A stretch of DNA of 7,031 nt, taken from Bacteroidota bacterium (GTDB taxonomy: Bacteria > CLD3 > SB21). The translations under genes were made by a program, and so were the position numbers. Where the stretch lies: the NCBI GenBank assembly GCA_020438245.1, contig JAGQUY010000504.1:1-7031 (forward strand), read 5' to 3'. The stretch's first letter is position 1. Every line of letters starts with the position of its first letter. The notes beneath the pieces were generated by a model. That model worked only from the letters and a program-made list of their open reading frames with translations, did not search any database and was not told the DNA's origin. Shown one piece after another: positions 5,945 to 7,031 of this stretch.

Positions 5945-6433
5945 TTAAAGTGCGCGATATTCCTGTTCCAGGATGGACATCAATACCAGCGATTCAAAGC
6001 CGTCCGGGCCTTTCAGACACTCCCGCAGGGTGCCTTCGTAACGAAACGCTTCCTTCCCATACAGTGCACGTGCGCGCATGTTGAAATCTTTGACTTCAAG
6101 CCATAACCGGTGAGCCGAAAGTGTATCAAAGGCATGTCGTTTGATCGCCCTCACCGCGGCACGGCCGTAGCCTTTGCCCTTGTCTGTCACGACGATACGT
6201 TGAAACTCAATATTGCGATTTTGGTTTTGTAACCCGGACAGAATGACATACCCAACCGTACGACGATCCGGTATGGTTTCGATCACCAGGTGAGCGATGT
6301 TCTCATTGTCAAGCGCGGCAAGATGCTGGTCTTCGGACCAGACAACCACAAACCGGCGATTGTGCCGATCGCCTTCCACAGACAAAACAAAAGCCAGATC
6401 ATCCTCAGTCGTTTGACGTAAAACGATTTCCAT
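5945..6433 (-). CDS. GNAT family N-acetyltransferase (RimJ/RimL-like)
   Basis: The protein has 162 residues. Start ATG 6433 is preceded by a weak purine stretch GAAAGAAG seven bases upstream. It opens with the IVLRQTTEDDLAFVLSVE strand and helix seen at the start of many GNATs. It continues through TVGYVILSGL (59-68), then IEFQRIVVTDKGKGYGRAAVRAIKRHAF (75-102), which contains the acetyl-CoA pyrophosphate-binding motif K-G-K-G-Y-G-R. HRLWLEVKDFNMRARALYGKEAFRYEGTLRE (108-138) is motif B, with the Asn118 and Tyr125 positions conserved in the RimJ/RimL-type branch. It transfers an acetyl group from acetyl-CoA to an amine; the acceptor (protein N-terminus, amino acid, aminoglycoside or other) cannot be told from the sequence. 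Cytosolic. It precedes the MOSC gene and follows the methyltransferase by 98 bp. Confidence 0.92.
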   Translation of the reverse strand: MEIVLRQTTEDDLAFVLSVEGDRHNRRFVVVWSEDQHLAALDNENIAHLVIETIPDRRTVGYVILSGLQNQNRNIEFQRIVVTDKGKGYGRAAVRAIKRHAFDTLSAHRLWLEVKDFNMRARALYGKEAFRYEGTLRECLKGPDGFESLVLMSILEQEYRAL

Positions 6434-6453
6434 TTGACAACTTCTTTCACCAA

Positions 6454-6462
6454 CAAATAATA
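6454..6462 (-). promoter_or_regulatory. weak candidate promoter -7/-10 element for the GNAT-MOSC unit
   Basis: The minus strand reads TATTATTTG, 21 bases upstream of ATG 6433. It resembles the Bacteroidota -7 box TAnnTTTG with one extra base, or an E. coli-like TATTAT. No TTG is found at the expected -33 distance, so support is weak. Confidence 0.2.
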
Positions 6463-6531
6463 CAGTATCGGCTGGATTCGGTCATGGGAAAGCAAGTTCA
6501 TTAGAAATTTCGAAGGACAGATACGTTCTGG

Positions 6532-7031
6532 TCAATATTTTCTCGCCACCACATGAAATAATTGCCAATGCTTGGGACTCCGCACGTCAGGCGGATCGTC
6601 TTTTTCTTCCTCCCTCATCATTTCTATCTCAAAGCCCTCGAGCAGTTTCAAGACTTCTTCCTTGGAATGATGGCTACGGTTGGGGAGGGACGCCCACGTG
6701 TCCCGTTTTCCGAAAAACTGGCCCGCGAACCGTCCGCCGGGGCGGATCGCTGCAACGATCTTTTTCCAGAGGTCTGAAAAATGTATTGGTTCGCAAAACG
6801 GCAACGCAAAGCTTGCGTTCACAAGGTCGCATTGAGGAATCTGCATTCTGTCGAACTTCACTTCAATGGTGGTCAGCAGCGGTTTCAAATCTTCAGGTAC
6901 GCGGGGCAACAGGAAAGAGAAAGCTCGGGGCTCACTATCCGTTGCCAGTACGCGCCAGCCCCGGTTGAGCAGCGCCAGGGTGTCACGACCTTCGCCCGCA
7001 GCCACATCGACGGCGAATCCTTCGTTGAATC
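6532..7031 (-). CDS. class I SAM-dependent methyltransferase (partial, 5' end beyond the window)
   Basis: The frame is open to the right edge, so the N-terminus is missing; the GTG at 7005 is an internal Val codon because FNEGFAVD reads on upstream without a break. Visible parts follow the Rossmann methyltransferase order. Motif I is AVDVAAGEGRDTLALLNRGW, with A-A-G-E-G in place of the more common G-C-G-x-G. The end of strand 2 is RVLATDSEP, with the acidic residue that binds the ribose. Then come CDLVNASFALPFC (strand 4 region), RPGGRFAGQFFGKRD (the post-strand-4 loop and strand 5) and a C-terminal FEIEMMREEEKD...KHWQLFHVVARK. This pattern is shared with small (about 200 residue) TehB/Tam-like cytosolic methyltransferases. 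The substrate is unknown. Confidence 0.88.
   Translation of the reverse strand, partial: FNEGFAVDVAAGEGRDTLALLNRGWRVLATDSEPRAFSFLLPRVPEDLKPLLTTIEVKFDRMQIPQCDLVNASFALPFCEPIHFSDLWKKIVAAIRPGGRFAGQFFGKRDTWASLPNRSHHSKEEVLKLLEGFEIEMMREEEKDDPPDVRSPKHWQLFHVVARKY

Overview
The window is a compact, entirely minus-strand stretch of what looks like a Bacteroidota chromosome. The evidence for this is two secreted proteins whose signal peptides end in the A-Q style typical of that phylum, a BNR/VPS10-type exported protein at the left edge, and a 753-residue CocE-type hydrolase. Cytophagales is a guess from the mix of families, not something the sequence proves. No RNA genes, mobile elements, CRISPR arrays or integration signatures were seen.

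Reading in the direction of transcription (right to left), the order is as follows. First come a class I SAM-dependent methyltransferase cut by the right edge, a GNAT N-acetyltransferase and a MOSC-domain protein 31 bp behind it. Next are a four-helix membrane protein and, 15 bp after it, the large exported CocE/NonD hydrolase. After a 162 bp gap come an HXXEE-type membrane protein and, 100 bp on, a VOC-fold protein. A 330 bp non-coding stretch precedes a short MBOAT-like membrane protein. Finally, after another 289 bp, comes the 5' end of a BNR/VPS10-like exported protein that runs out of the left edge.

The tightest functional units are the membrane protein with CocE (the upstream stop codon lies inside the ribosome binding site of the hydrolase) and GNAT with MOSC. 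The others look like independent housekeeping or accessory enzymes rather than parts of one pathway. I do not see convincing evidence of a new multi-gene system. The observations most worth a second look are the long helical N-terminal extension on the CocE hydrolase, the very short MBOAT-like protein that keeps both signature polar residues, the VOC protein lacking the usual metal ligands, the hairpin plus gene-less Shine-Dalgarno sequence in the 912-1241 gap, and a perfect 14 bp palindrome in front of the four-helix membrane protein.
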